From an uncultured Comamonadaceae bacterium (lineage in GTDB: Bacteria > Pseudomonadota > Gammaproteobacteria > Burkholderiales > Burkholderiaceae), in NCBI GenBank assembly GCA_946482595.1, contig CAMLSD010000093.1:1-18723 (forward strand): a stretch of DNA of 18,723 nt. The letters run 5' to 3'. The notes beneath the pieces are model-generated. The model had not been told where the DNA came from, made no database searches, and saw only the letters and a program-made list of their open reading frames with translations. Position numbers and translations under genes: made by a program. This document shows positions 1-8,175 of this stretch, one piece after another (the first letter of the stretch is position 1; each line of letters opens with the position of its first letter).

Positions 1-54
1 GGTGCGGGTGCGGGTGCGGGTGCGGGTGCGGGTGCGGGTGCGGGTGCGGGTGCG
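1..54. repeat. GGTGCG hexamer tandem repeat, nine copies
   Basis: Nine exact copies of GGTGCG run from the first base and may continue outside the window. On the minus strand they read as alternating GCA and CCC codons, giving an (Ala-Pro)n tail in the NYN gene. Because the unit is 6 nt, gain or loss of copies would keep the reading frame and only change tail length. Confidence 0.95.
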
Positions 55-572
55 ACCGGGGTCGCCGCGGTCGCCTTGCGGCTGGCAGCGCGTGTCGTCG
101 AACGGGTCGCCGCGGTGCGCGGAGCCGCCGCACGGCCCGTTGCCGCCTTGCGATGGGTGAGGTCGATGAAACTGTCATAGACCTGCATCGAACCCTCGCC
201 GGTCTTGCCGGTCTGGCCGATGCCTTCGACCCGGCAGCCCTTCTCGCGCAGGCGCACCACCAGCGGCGCGAAGTCGGAGTCGGACGACACCAGCACCACC
301 ACGTCGGGCCGTTCGGCCAGCACGAGGTCGATGGCATCGACGGCCAGCGCGATGTCGGTGGAGTTCTTGCCGGTGGACAGGTTGACGATCGGGCGGATCG
401 ACAGATTGCGGAACGCCGCCTGGTGCTTCAGCGCCGATTCGGGCGTGCAGTAGGCACGGCGCACGTGCACCGCACCGTGGGTCGCCAGCACGTGCTCGTA
501 GGCCTGCCCGATCACGTCGACCGACACGTTGTCGGCGTCGATCAGCAGCATCACACGGGTCGAACGGGTCAT
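1..572 (-). CDS. NYN domain (LabA/PIN-like) protein, C-terminus off the left edge
   Basis: The protein starts [20 protein letters not shown] and matches the NYN/LabA branch of PIN-like nucleases, which are predicted metal-dependent RNases. The acidic positions expected of the fold are visible: D12 and D14 in IDADN, D73 and D79 in STDIALAVD, and D98 and D100 in SSDSDF. The NYN domain fills about residues 5-140. A basic, low-complexity tail rich in Ala, Arg, Thr and Lys follows, passing into an Ala-Pro repeat that is still running at the window edge, so the protein has at least 190 residues. The start ATG overlaps the pyrC stop (ATGA, 569-572), so translation is probably coupled to pyrC. The LabA-like fold is clear; the RNA substrate is unknown. 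Betaproteobacterial relatives often carry a C-terminal OST-HTH/LOTUS domain, which may lie beyond the edge (recollection, not seen). Confidence 0.85.
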   Translation of the reverse strand, partial: MTRSTRVMLLIDADNVSVDVIGQAYEHVLATHGAVHVRRAYCTPESALKHQAAFRNLSIRPIVNLSTGKNSTDIALAVDAIDLVLAERPDVVVLVSSDSDFAPLVVRLREKGCRVEGIGQTGKTGEGSMQVYDSFIDLTHRKAATGRAAAPRTAATRSTTRAASRKATAATPVAPAPAPAPAPAPAPAPA

Positions 573-1603
573 GGGCGCAGCTTCCAGGTCAGGGTTTCAC
601 CGCCGCGCAACGGCTTGAGGCTGGCCTCGCCGAAGGGCACGGACTCCGGTGGCGTCCAGGACTCCTTCACCAGCGTGACGGTGCCGGTGTTGCGCGGCAG
701 GCCGTAGAAGTCGGCGCCGTTGAAGCTGGCGAAGGCCTCGAGACGATCGAGCGCGCCGGCCGCCTCGAAGGCCTCGGCATACAGCTCAAGGGCGGCATGG
801 GCGGTGTAGCAGCCCGCGCAGCCGGTGGCATGTTCCTTGAGGTGGGCCGGGTGCGGCGCGCTGTCGGTCCCGAGGAAGAACCTCGGGTGGCCCGAAGTGG
901 CTGCCGCCACCAGGGCACGGCGGTGTTCCTCGCGCTTGAGCACGGGCAGGCAGTAGTAGTGCGGCCTCACACCGCCCAGGAAGATCGCATTGCGGTTGTA
1001 GAGCAGATGGTGGGCGGTGATCGTCGCCCCCAGGTGGGCATCGCCCTCGCTCACGTACTGCGCCGCCTCGCGGGTGGTGATGTGCTCGAACACCACCTTC
1101 AGCTCGGGGAAGTCGCGACGCAGCGGGATGAGCTTGTCGTCGATGAACACCTTCTCGCGGTCGAACAGGTCGATCTCGGCGTCGGTGACTTCGCCGTGCA
1201 CCAGCAGCAGCAGGCCGTGGCGCTGCATGGCCTCGAGCGTGCGCCAGGTCTTGCGGATGTCGGTCACGCCGGCGTCGCTGTTGGTCGTGGCGCCGGCCGG
1301 ATAGAGCTTGACGGCCACCACGCCGGCGTCCCGGGCCCGTTCGATCTCGTCGGGCGGCAGGTTGTCGGTGAGGTACAGCGTCATCAGCGGCTCGAAGCTC
1401 AGGCCCTCGGGCACCGCCGCCCGGATGCGGTCGCGGTAGGCGATTGCCTGGGCGGCCGTGGTCACCGGCGGGCGCAGGTTGGGCATGATGATGGCGCGGC
1501 CGAACTGACGGGCGGTGTCGGGCACCACGGCCTGCATCGGCAGGCCGTCGCGCACATGCAGGTGCCAGTCGTCGGGTCGGATGAGGGTGAGCTGGGTGGT
1601 CAT
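569..1603 (-). CDS. pyrC: Dihydroorotase, homodimeric class II type
   Basis: This enzyme reversibly cyclises N-carbamoyl-L-aspartate to L-dihydroorotate, the third step of de novo pyrimidine synthesis, in the cytoplasm. The 344-residue length is normal for the PyrC class (E. coli about 348). The metal and catalytic residues are in place: H14 and H16 in [10 protein letters not shown]99 in AVKLYPAG (the lysine that becomes carboxylated), H136 in VHGE, H174 in FEHIT, and D247 in GTDSAPH. All sit at a constant offset of three from the E. coli enzyme. The start ATG overlaps the stop of the upstream phosphofructokinase gene (ATGA), and its own stop overlaps the NYN gene start. The three genes are therefore one coupled transcription unit joining glycolysis and pyrimidine synthesis to a putative nuclease. 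Assignment is secure. Confidence 0.97.
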   Translation of the reverse strand: MTTQLTLIRPDDWHLHVRDGLPMQAVVPDTARQFGRAIIMPNLRPPVTTAAQAIAYRDRIRAAVPEGLSFEPLMTLYLTDNLPPDEIERARDAGVVAVKLYPAGATTNSDAGVTDIRKTWRTLEAMQRHGLLLLVHGEVTDAEIDLFDREKVFIDDKLIPLRRDFPELKVVFEHITTREAAQYVSEGDAHLGATITAHHLLYNRNAIFLGGVRPHYYCLPVLKREEHRRALVAAATSGHPRFFLGTDSAPHPAHLKEHATGCAGCYTAHAALELYAEAFEAAGALDRLEAFASFNGADFYGLPRNTGTVTLVKESWTPPESVPFGEASLKPLRGGETLTWKLRP

Positions 1604-2664
1604 GCCGTGATTGTCCCACCGAGGGACACCCCGATCGCACGCGCGGCCTCCAGCAGCGGATGGTCCAGGGGCACGGTACGGCTGCCTTGGGCCACGTCGG
1701 CCAGGGCCACGCTGGCGCAGCGGTCGCCCTGCAGCGTGACCATCTGGCCGAAGCGCCGCTCGCGCACCAGCTGGGCCGCGTGGCAGCCAAAACGCGTGGC
1801 CAGCACGCGGTCGTAGGGGGTGGGCGAACCGCCGCGCTGCACATGACCGAGCAGCGTGCTGCGCACTTCACTGGCCAGATGCGGCTGCAGGGCCTCGCGC
1901 AGCACGTTGCCCACGCCGCCCAGGCGGATCGGATCGGGGCTGTCGGCCACGTGGGCCTGCACGGTGAGCCCACCGCCCACTGCCCGAGCGCCCTCGGCCA
2001 CGCAGACGAGGGTGTAGCCCTGCGCGGTCTCGCGCTCGCGGCACAGCGCCAGCACGGTCTGCAGGTCGTAGGGCAGTTCGGGCAGCAGGATCACGTCGGC
2101 CCCGCCGGCCAGCCCGCCTTCAAGCGCGATCCAGCCCGCATAGCGCCCCATGGTCTCGACGATCATCACCCGGCCATGGCTGCGGGCGGTGGTCTCGAGC
2201 CGCTCCAGGGCCTCGGCGACCACGGCCACCGCGCTGTCGAAACCGAAGGTGCGCTCGGTGTGCAGCAGGTCGTTGTCGATGGTCTTGGGCACACCGACCA
2301 CCGGCAGCCCCAGTTGCTGGAAGCGGTGGGCGATGCGCATGGTGCCGTCGCCGCCGATGGCCACCAGGGCATCCAGGCCGAGTTCGCGCACGTAGTCCAT
2401 CACCTGGGCCGAACGATCGACCCCCTCCCAGGCGAAGGGGTCGGCCTTGTTGTGGGCCCCGAGGATGGTGCCGCCCTGGTGCAGGATGCCGCTGACGGCA
2501 CGGCGGTCCAGCGGCATCACGCGGCGCTCGACCAGGCCCCAGAAGCCGCGCTCGATGCCGGTGACCCGGCAGGCGCCGTCTTGCAGCAGCGACTTGGTGA
2601 CGGCGCGGATGACGGCGTTGAGTCCGGGGCAGTCGCCGCCTCCGGTGAGCAGGCCGATGTGCAT
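1600..2664 (-). CDS. 6-phosphofructokinase, group III-like (mixed ATP/PPi-type signature)
   Basis: The enzyme phosphorylates fructose 6-phosphate to fructose 1,6-bisphosphate. The 354-residue protein opens with the phosphate-binding [12 protein letters not shown]. It has GGDGT at 104-108, PKTIDND at 126-132 (catalytic Asp D130) and MGR at 172-174. The residue equivalent to E. coli Gly104 is Gly (G107), typical of ATP users. The residue equivalent to Gly124 is Lys (K127), typical of PPi users and of group III ATP enzymes. By family knowledge this pairing favours ATP, but donor choice needs an assay. A good Shine-Dalgarno AGGAGA (2673-2678) stands 8 nt before the ATG. It leads the pfk-pyrC-NYN unit and lies 64 nt after dnaE2 on the same strand. 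I leave the symbol blank because the pfkA or pfp naming depends on the phosphate donor. Confidence 0.93.
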   Translation of the reverse strand: MHIGLLTGGGDCPGLNAVIRAVTKSLLQDGACRVTGIERGFWGLVERRVMPLDRRAVSGILHQGGTILGAHNKADPFAWEGVDRSAQVMDYVRELGLDALVAIGGDGTMRIAHRFQQLGLPVVGVPKTIDNDLLHTERTFGFDSAVAVVAEALERLETTARSHGRVMIVETMGRYAGWIALEGGLAGGADVILLPELPYDLQTVLALCRERETAQGYTLVCVAEGARAVGGGLTVQAHVADSPDPIRLGGVGNVLREALQPHLASEVRSTLLGHVQRGGSPTPYDRVLATRFGCHAAQLVRERRFGQMVTLQGDRCASVALADVAQGSRTVPLDHPLLEAARAIGVSLGGTITA

Positions 2665-2701
2665 GGCAGGGGTCTCCTGGTGTTGTGGGTGGGTCCGTGC
2701 C

Positions 2702-2719
2702 GCGAGCTTACGGGCTCGC
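2702..2719 (-). terminator. Short hairpin between dnaE2 and the phosphofructokinase gene
   Basis: A perfect 6-bp stem (GCGAGC / GCTCGC) with a 6-nt loop lies just after the dnaE2 stop. There is no T-run after it on the minus strand, so termination is doubtful and the imu operon may read through into the phosphofructokinase operon. The rest of the 64-nt gap holds the AGGAGA ribosome site of the next gene. Confidence 0.25.
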
Positions 2720-2728
2720 AGGCGATGT

Positions 2729-5700
2729 TCAGTGGAAATCCCGGCTGCTGGTGCTCAGGCGGCCCAGCAGTGCGGTGAGGTCGACGAGCCGGCGCGCGAT
2801 CAGGTGGCTCACGCCCTTGTCGTGCTGCCACTGGCCGTACACCGCCAGCAGTCGTGCGTTCAGCAGTGCCTCGCGCTGCTGCTCGCGCACCTGCCGCCAG
2901 ACGATCACGTTGGTGCTGCCGTGTTCGTCCTCGAGCGTGACGAACACGGTGCCGCGGGCCGTCTGGGGCTGCTGGCGCACGGTGACGATGCCGCAGGTGC
3001 GCGCCAGGCGGCCGTGAGGCAAGGCCTGCAGTTCGCCCGACGACAGCAGGCGTTGCTGCTGCAGCATCGGGCGCAACAAGGCCATCGGATGGCTGCGCAG
3101 GCTCAGGCCCAGCGAGGCGTAGTCGAAGACCACGTCTTCCCCCTCGCTGGCGGCCGGGAGTTCCAGCGGGGCCTCGTGCACCGGGGCGACCTGCAGCAAG
3201 GCGGGCGCGCGCTGCCAGGCCGTGGCCTGCCAGACCTGCTGGCGGCGATGCCCTGCCAGCGAGGCCAGGGCGTCGGCTGCCGCCAGGCGTTGCAGGTCGG
3301 CCGGCTCGAGCCGGGCGCGCTGGGCCAGGTCCTGCACGTCGGCAAACGGTCCCTGGCTGCGGGCCTGCGCAATGCGCTCCATGGCCGCGCGGGCCAGGCC
3401 CGAGACCTGCTGCAGCCCCAGGCGCACGGCCGGTTGCTGGTCGAGCGGCGTGGTGTCGATGTGTTCGAGCAGGGTGGTGACGTCGCTGTGCTGCACGTCC
3501 ACCGGCAAGACCTGCACCCCGTGGCGGCGCGCATCCTGGACGAGCTGACTGGGCGAGTAGAAGCCCATGGGCTGGGAGTCGAGCAGCGCGGCCAGAAAGG
3601 CCGCCGGTTCATGCCGCTTGATCCAGCTGCTGGCATAGGCCAGCAGGGCAAACGAGGCCGCATGGCTCTCGGGGAAGCCGTATTCGCCGAAGCCCTGGAT
3701 CTGCCGGAAGATCTGCTCGGCGAACTCGAGCGGATAGCCGCGTTCGGTCATGCCGCGGATGATGCGGTCATGGAAGGGCTTGACGTCGCCATGACGCTTC
3801 CAGGCGGCCATCGCGCGGCGCAGGCGGTCGGCGTCCCCGGGGCTGAAGCCGGCGCACAGCACACACAGCTGCATCACCTGCTCCTGGAAGATCGGCACGC
3901 CCAGGGTGCGGCCCAGGGCCATCTCGAGGGCGGGGGTTTCCAGAGGGGGACGCTCACGCCCCTCTCGCTGCAGCGCACGCTCGGCCTCGCGGCGCTGCAG
4001 GTAGGGGTGGACCATGCCGCCCTGGATGGGGCCGGGACGCACGATCGCCACCTCGACCACCAGGTCGTAGAAGCGGCGCGGCTGCAGGCGCGGCAGCATG
4101 CTCTGCTGCGCCCGGCTCTCGATCTGGAACACCCCCACGGTGTCGGCCCGGCAGATCATGTCGTAGGTGGCGGCGTCGCCGTCGGGAATGTCCTGCAGGC
4201 GCCAGTCCCGGCCACGCCGCCGGCTGATCCACAGCAGCGCACGCCGCAGGGCCGACAGCATGCCCAGCGCCAGCACGTCGACCTTCATCAGGCGCAGGGT
4301 GTCCAGGTCGTCCTTGTCCCACTGGATCACGGTGCGCTCGGCCATGGCCGCGTTTTCGATCGGCACGATGCGGCTGAGCTTGCCGCGTGCGATCACGAAG
4401 CCGCCCACATGCTGGCTCAGGTGGCGCGGGAAGCCGCGCAGTTGCGCCACCAGTTCCAGCCACTGCCGCACGCGCAGCGCGTCGGGATCGAGGTCGATGC
4501 CGGCCAGGTGCTCGCGCAGCCGGGCCGGGTCGTCCCACCACTGGTGGCTGCGCGCCAGGGCGTCGACCTGGGTGTCGTCGAAGCCCAGCGCCTTGCCGAC
4601 GTCGCGCACGGCACTGCGGGTGCGGTACGAGATGACGGTGGCCGTCAGCGCGGTACGGTCGCGCCCGTACTTGGCATAGAGGTACTGCATGACCTCCTCG
4701 CGGCGCTGGTGCTCGAAGTCGACGTCGATGTCGGGCGGTTCGTCGCGCTCCTTGCTGATGAACCGCTCGAACAGCAGGTTGCTGCGGGCCGGATCGATCT
4801 CGGTGATGTGCAGGCAGTAGCAGACCGCGGAATTGGCCGCCGACCCCCGTCCCTGGCACAGGATGCCCTGGCTGCGGGCGAAGTGGACGATGTCGTGCAC
4901 GGTGAGGAAGTACTTCTCGTAGCCCTTGAAGGCGATGAGCCTCAGCTCCTTTTCGATCTGGCGGCGCACCGGATGCCGCGGCCGCAGGCGCCGGCCATAG
5001 CGCTGGCGCATGCCGGCAAAGGTGAGGCGGCGCAACCACGAGGCCGGGTCATGGCCGCGGGGCACGACCTCCTCGGGGTACTGGTAGCTCAGCTCCCCGA
5101 GGCTGAAGCGGCAGCGCGCCGCCACGTCCAGCGTGGCCTGCAGCAGGTCGGCCGGATACACCTGGGACAGGCGCAGCCGCGAACGCAGGTGGCGCTCGGC
5201 ATTGGGCTGCAGCGCCAGGCCGCAGTCACTGACCGGGCGGCCGAGCCGGATCGCCGTCAGCACGTCCTGCAGGGGCTTGCGCGAGCGCACGTGCATGTGC
5301 ACGTCGCCGGCGGCCACCAGCGGCACCCCGCTCAGGCGACTGGCCTCGCGCAGCGTGTGCAGCCAGGCGGCATCGCCGGCTTCGCCGGTCAGCTCGACGG
5401 CCAGCCAGGCGCGCCCGGCAAATCCGGCCGCCAGCCAGCGGGCCTGGGCCAGCACGGTGTCGAAGGTCGCCTCGCGCCGCGGCACGAGCAGCAGCACGCA
5501 ATCGGGCAGGTCCTCGGGCCGGACCGCGGCCAGCTCCAGCCGGTAACTGCCCTTGGGGCTGGCCCGGCGCAGGCCGGTGATGAACTCGCTCAGGCCGCCG
5601 TAGCCCTCGAGGTGGCAGGCCAGCACCACCAGGCGAAACGGCGTGGGCGCCTGCACGGTGAACTCGGCACCGATGAGCAGTTGCAGGGCCGAGCGGCCGG

Positions 5701-5911
5701 CCGGCAGGCCGAGGTGGTCGTTCAGGTCGCGCAGCGCCTGGTAGGCCCTGACCACCCCGGCCAGTGAACATTCGTCGGTGATGGCCAGCGCCGTGTAGCC
5801 GAGTTCGTGAGCACGCTGCACCAGTTCATGGGCATGGGACGCGCCACGCTGGAAGCTGAAGTTGCTCAGGCAATGCAGCTCGGCATAGGGCGGTGGTGTG
5901 GTCGTGCTCAT
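2729..5911 (-). CDS. dnaE2: Error-prone DNA polymerase DnaE2 (ImuC)
   Basis: This C-family polymerase alpha paralogue carries out mutagenic translesion synthesis with ImuA and ImuB during the SOS response. I chose the ATG at 5911 (MSTTTPPPYAELHCLSNFSF), which overlaps the imuB stop as ATGA and gives 1060 residues, the usual DnaE2 length; an in-frame extension upstream is low-complexity and only overlaps imuB. Order: an N-terminal PHP domain (YAELHCLSN at 9-17, where the second metal His of HxH is replaced, as is usual in DnaE2), then the polymerase core with PDIDVDF (D394, D396, D398) and a third candidate catalytic Asp D545 in MKVDVLALG. Next come the helix-hairpin-helix/tandem region and a C-terminal OB fold (about 930-1040) with GTVFVTLEDEHGSTNVIVW. 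It ends ISRDFH-like (SSRDFH), a common DnaE2 ending. Third gene of the LexA-controlled cassette. Confidence 0.96.
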   Translation of the reverse strand: MSTTTPPPYAELHCLSNFSFQRGASHAHELVQRAHELGYTALAITDECSLAGVVRAYQALRDLNDHLGLPAGRSALQLLIGAEFTVQAPTPFRLVVLACHLEGYGGLSEFITGLRRASPKGSYRLELAAVRPEDLPDCVLLLVPRREATFDTVLAQARWLAAGFAGRAWLAVELTGEAGDAAWLHTLREASRLSGVPLVAAGDVHMHVRSRKPLQDVLTAIRLGRPVSDCGLALQPNAERHLRSRLRLSQVYPADLLQATLDVAARCRFSLGELSYQYPEEVVPRGHDPASWLRRLTFAGMRQRYGRRLRPRHPVRRQIEKELRLIAFKGYEKYFLTVHDIVHFARSQGILCQGRGSAANSAVCYCLHITEIDPARSNLLFERFISKERDEPPDIDVDFEHQRREEVMQYLYAKYGRDRTALTATVISYRTRSAVRDVGKALGFDDTQVDALARSHQWWDDPARLREHLAGIDLDPDALRVRQWLELVAQLRGFPRHLSQHVGGFVIARGKLSRIVPIENAAMAERTVIQWDKDDLDTLRLMKVDVLALGMLSALRRALLWISRRRGRDWRLQDIPDGDAATYDMICRADTVGVFQIESRAQQSMLPRLQPRRFYDLVVEVAIVRPGPIQGGMVHPYLQRREAERALQREGRERPPLETPALEMALGRTLGVPIFQEQVMQLCVLCAGFSPGDADRLRRAMAAWKRHGDVKPFHDRIIRGMTERGYPLEFAEQIFRQIQGFGEYGFPESHAASFALLAYASSWIKRHEPAAFLAALLDSQPMGFYSPSQLVQDARRHGVQVLPVDVQHSDVTTLLEHIDTTPLDQQPAVRLGLQQVSGLARAAMERIAQARSQGPFADVQDLAQRARLEPADLQRLAAADALASLAGHRRQQVWQATAWQRAPALLQVAPVHEAPLELPAASEGEDVVFDYASLGLSLRSHPMALLRPMLQQQRLLSSGELQALPHGRLARTCGIVTVRQQPQTARGTVFVTLEDEHGSTNVIVWRQVREQQREALLNARLLAVYGQWQHDKGVSHLIARRLVDLTALLGRLSTSSRDFH

Positions 5912-7290
5912 GCAAACACCCCATGCAGGTACCAGCCGAGGCCGGGCGGGCGCTCGCGGTAGATCCACAGCAGCCCGGCACGCTCGCTGTGGGCGATGTA
6001 GTAGTCGCGTGCCAGGCCCTCGTCGCCGTCCCACCAGCCCGACTCGATGCGCTGTGCGCTGCTGAGCAGTTGCAGCGGGCCGCCATGGTGCGGCCGGTTG
6101 TCGATCACCGCCAGCGGCAGCGGCTGGGGCAGCAGCCAGGTCGGCTGGGGCATGTAACCGGCATCGTCGCTCGGCGCGGGCGGGGGCACGGCCGGCAGGG
6201 CCGCCCACTGGCTGGCACACACCCAGTGCTGCATCGCCTCGGGGCGGTGGTCGGGTCGCAGCACCGGGCGCAGCACCCGCTGGGCCCCCAGCCGGGCCGA
6301 CAGCCGCTCCAGCAGGTGCTGCAACGATTCGCCTTCGCGCCGGGCCAGCCCGGGCTGCAGCGGCAGGGCCGGCTCCTCGCCGGCCAGTGCCTCGATCTCG
6401 TCGGCCGTCAGGCGCAGCTCACCCACCGGTGCGGCCAGCCGCACATGGGCCAGCATTTCGGTCAACAGGCGGCTCAGATGCTCGACGTCGCGGGTCAGCT
6501 CGGCGGTGCGCACCTGCAGGTGGCCGCCGTCATCGGCCGCCTGTGGCCGGAAGTCGTGCTGCCAGTGCAGCACCAGGCTGCGCACGCCGGCATGGCGGGC
6601 CGCCAGCCAGGCGGTCAGCTGGAGCAGCAGCCGGCGCGCGCCGAACATCAGCGCCGGGGCGTTGTCCACCCGGCCCGGCAGTTCCAGCCGGGCCGCGAAG
6701 GTGTCGGGCAGGCTCAGCCACTCGAAGGTCTCGGGCCGATGGCCATGGACCTGGTCGAGTGCCGCCAGCAACTCGGCCCCGAAACGCCGGGCCAGGCCGG
6801 CGCGCGGCAGGCGGCGCACGTCGCCCAGGCAGGTGCAGCCCAGCCGGGACAGCATCGGCACCTGTCGCGCCACCGCCGTGACGGCATGCAAGGGCAGGCG
6901 ATCGAGCCGTTCGCTCCAGCGCAGCGCTGCGGCCGACGTCGGCATCGGCACCGGGCAGCGCGCCAGGGCCAGGGCGGCCAGCGCCGTGGGGGCAGCCGCC
7001 AGATGCATCGCCCCCAGCCGGCGAGCCTCGCCGGCCACCTGGGCCCGCAGCGCCCTGCCCCCGCCGAACAGGCGCAGGCTGGCGCGCACCTCCAGCAGCA
7101 CGGCCTCGTCGACCAGGGCCACCCGCGGCGTGAAGCGCAGCACGGCATACCCCAGGGCACGCTGCAGGGTGGTGTCGTGCCCCGAGGCCGTGACGGCCTC
7201 AGGCGCGGGCGGGGTGTCCGGCGCGAGGATGGCCAGCCAGTACGGGCGCGATGCCGGCGCTGGTGCTGGTGCCGAGGGCGGAAACAACAT
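5908..7290 (-). CDS. imuB: ImuB, Y-family polymerase-like mutagenesis protein
   Basis: ImuB resembles a Y-family polymerase but is catalytically inactive in studied members; it is thought to bridge DnaE2 and the beta clamp. I chose the ATG at 7290 because GGAG stands 7 nt before it; a TTG 15 nt upstream is the alternative. The 460-residue protein starts with an Ala-Pro-rich leader, then PYWLAILAP, and has the palm/finger region (LRFTPRVALVDEAVLLEV, LGDVRRLPRAGLARRFG at about 180-200). The C-terminal ImuB signature is clear: PTWLLPQPLPL, GPLQLLSSAQRIESGWWDGDE, a DYY segment, and the end WIYRERPPGLGWYLHGVFA. The acidic pairs needed for nucleotidyl transfer are not apparent in the N-terminal part. 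The gene begins inside imuA (92-nt overlap) and ends in an ATGA overlap with dnaE2. Confidence 0.94.
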   Translation of the reverse strand: MLFPPSAPAPAPASRPYWLAILAPDTPPAPEAVTASGHDTTLQRALGYAVLRFTPRVALVDEAVLLEVRASLRLFGGGRALRAQVAGEARRLGAMHLAAAPTALAALALARCPVPMPTSAAALRWSERLDRLPLHAVTAVARQVPMLSRLGCTCLGDVRRLPRAGLARRFGAELLAALDQVHGHRPETFEWLSLPDTFAARLELPGRVDNAPALMFGARRLLLQLTAWLAARHAGVRSLVLHWQHDFRPQAADDGGHLQVRTAELTRDVEHLSRLLTEMLAHVRLAAPVGELRLTADEIEALAGEEPALPLQPGLARREGESLQHLLERLSARLGAQRVLRPVLRPDHRPEAMQHWVCASQWAALPAVPPPAPSDDAGYMPQPTWLLPQPLPLAVIDNRPHHGGPLQLLSSAQRIESGWWDGDEGLARDYYIAHSERAGLLWIYRERPPGLGWYLHGVFA

Positions 7291-8053
7291 CTTGGGACTC
7301 CGCAAGGGAACGCACGGGCGCGGGCCGGGCCGGGGACATCAGGCTGCGCAGGCGAGGCGCGATCAGCGGGGCCAGTCCGGAGGGCAGCACCGGCAGTTCG
7401 ATGTGGCCGTCGTGCGGCGGGCCGCGCCGCTTGAGCAGTTGCACCTTCAGGCTCCAGGGACGGCCGGCACTGATCACCAGCCGCAGCGGAGCGGCACAGG
7501 ATTGCGCCCGGCAGGCCTCGGGACGGAAGACGAACAGCGGCGCCTCGCCGCGTTGTGCATGGGCGTGCAGGCGGCGCAGCGCCTCCGGGCGAGCCTGCGG
7601 CAGCCAGGCCAGCACGGCTGCCGTCTGCCGGCAATGCAGCGCCTGTTCGGTCGCCCACAGGGCCTGGGAGGGCGTGAGCTCCTTCAGCCACACCACCTGT
7701 CGCGCCGGCACGCCCCACGCGGCCAGGCCCGGGCCATGGGGCTGGCCGGCGGGTGATCCCACCAGCACCACGGCCTCGCCTGCGGCACAGGCCCGGCGCA
7801 GCGCCGGGCCGAGCAGACGCCACTCGCAGCCCAGCCCGGGGCTCACCAGCAGGTCGGTCAGCGATTGACCGGGCCAGCCGCCCCCCGGCAGTTCACGGTC
7901 GAGCGCGGCATGCCCGCTGGGCAGGACACGCCCCGGCGCACGGCCCAGTTCGCTGGCGCGCCAGAGGGCCTGCCCCAGGCGGGCGTCCCAGGGGACACCC
8001 GAGGGGTCGGACAGGGTCGCCACCCCCTGCCCGCTGGAATCAGCAGCATGCAT
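7199..8053 (-). CDS. imuA: ImuA, RecA/SulA-like translesion synthesis accessory protein
   Basis: ImuA is the first gene of the SOS mutasome cassette; it is a RecA-fold relative that partners ImuB and DnaE2. The 284-residue protein has the family landmark LPSGHAALDRELPGGGWP at about 45-62, then TDLLV and a hydrophobic strand EAVVLVGSP near 95-103 in place of a full Walker motif. APLRLVISAGRPWSLKVQLLKRRGPP near 190-215 is typical of ImuA. The ATG at 8053 lies 12 nt downstream of the extended LexA palindrome; no strong Shine-Dalgarno is visible in that 12-nt leader. The C-terminal 30 or so residues overlap imuB and are Ala/Pro/Gly-rich, probably a disordered tail. lexA itself is not adjacent, unlike the lexA-imuA-imuB-dnaE2 order of some proteobacteria. 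Confidence 0.93.
   Translation of the reverse strand: MHAADSSGQGVATLSDPSGVPWDARLGQALWRASELGRAPGRVLPSGHAALDRELPGGGWPGQSLTDLLVSPGLGCEWRLLGPALRRACAAGEAVVLVGSPAGQPHGPGLAAWGVPARQVVWLKELTPSQALWATEQALHCRQTAAVLAWLPQARPEALRRLHAHAQRGEAPLFVFRPEACRAQSCAAPLRLVISAGRPWSLKVQLLKRRGPPHDGHIELPVLPSGLAPLIAPRLRSLMSPARPAPVRSLAESQDVVSALGTSTSAGIAPVLAGHPRAGHPARA
7299..7302 (-). promoter_or_regulatory. Shine-Dalgarno GGAG that decides the imuB start
   Basis: GGAG lies 7 nt upstream of the ATG at 7290 and inside the imuA reading frame. It supports this ATG over the TTG at 7305, which has no comparable site. Confidence 0.6.
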
Positions 8054-8066
8054 GAGAACACCCGAA

Positions 8067-8086
8067 TACTGTATGAAAACACAGTA
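8067..8086. promoter_or_regulatory. LexA (SOS) box in front of imuA
   Basis: The palindrome TACTGT-N8-ACAGTA matches the gammaproteobacterial LexA consensus CTGT-N8-ACAG with matching TA flanks; one further A/T pair on each side extends it to 8066-8087. It lies 12-13 nt before the imuA ATG, and a minus-strand -10-like TATACT (8083-8088) overlaps it, so bound LexA would block initiation. Next to imuA this strongly implies SOS induction of the whole cassette. Confidence 0.92.
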
Positions 8087-8144
8087 TAGGGGTGTGGCCG
8101 GTTGCGGTGGTGTGATCTTTTGGCGTGTGGGGACATCGGCCTGA

Positions 8145-8167
8145 CCCGGCAGGCCTCACCTGCCGGG
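8145..8167. terminator. GC-rich hairpin between psd and imuA
   Basis: A perfect 9-bp stem (CCCGGCAGG / CCTGCCGGG) with a 5-nt loop starts 8 nt after the psd stop. No T-run follows on the minus strand, so it is either a U-less terminator ending the STM4015-psd operon or an RNA-stabilising hairpin. The rest of 8088-8144 shows nothing recognisable. Confidence 0.45.
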
Positions 8168-8175
8168 CGGCCTGC

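Noticed and set aside
1..54. CRISPR-like repeat at the left edge
   Set aside because: The unit is 6 nt with no spacers; it is a coding microsatellite.
2447..5767. 1106-codon plus-strand open frame opposite dnaE2
   Set aside because: It is antisense to a clear DnaE2, is rich in His/Gln/Gly/Arg as expected from high-GC mirror frames, and has no recognisable domain or ribosome site.
5893..7434. 513-codon plus-strand open frame opposite imuB
   Set aside because: Mirror frame of imuB with low-complexity His/Gln/Arg content. Similar mirror frames opposite pyrC, pfk, psd and the STM genes were rejected for the same reason.
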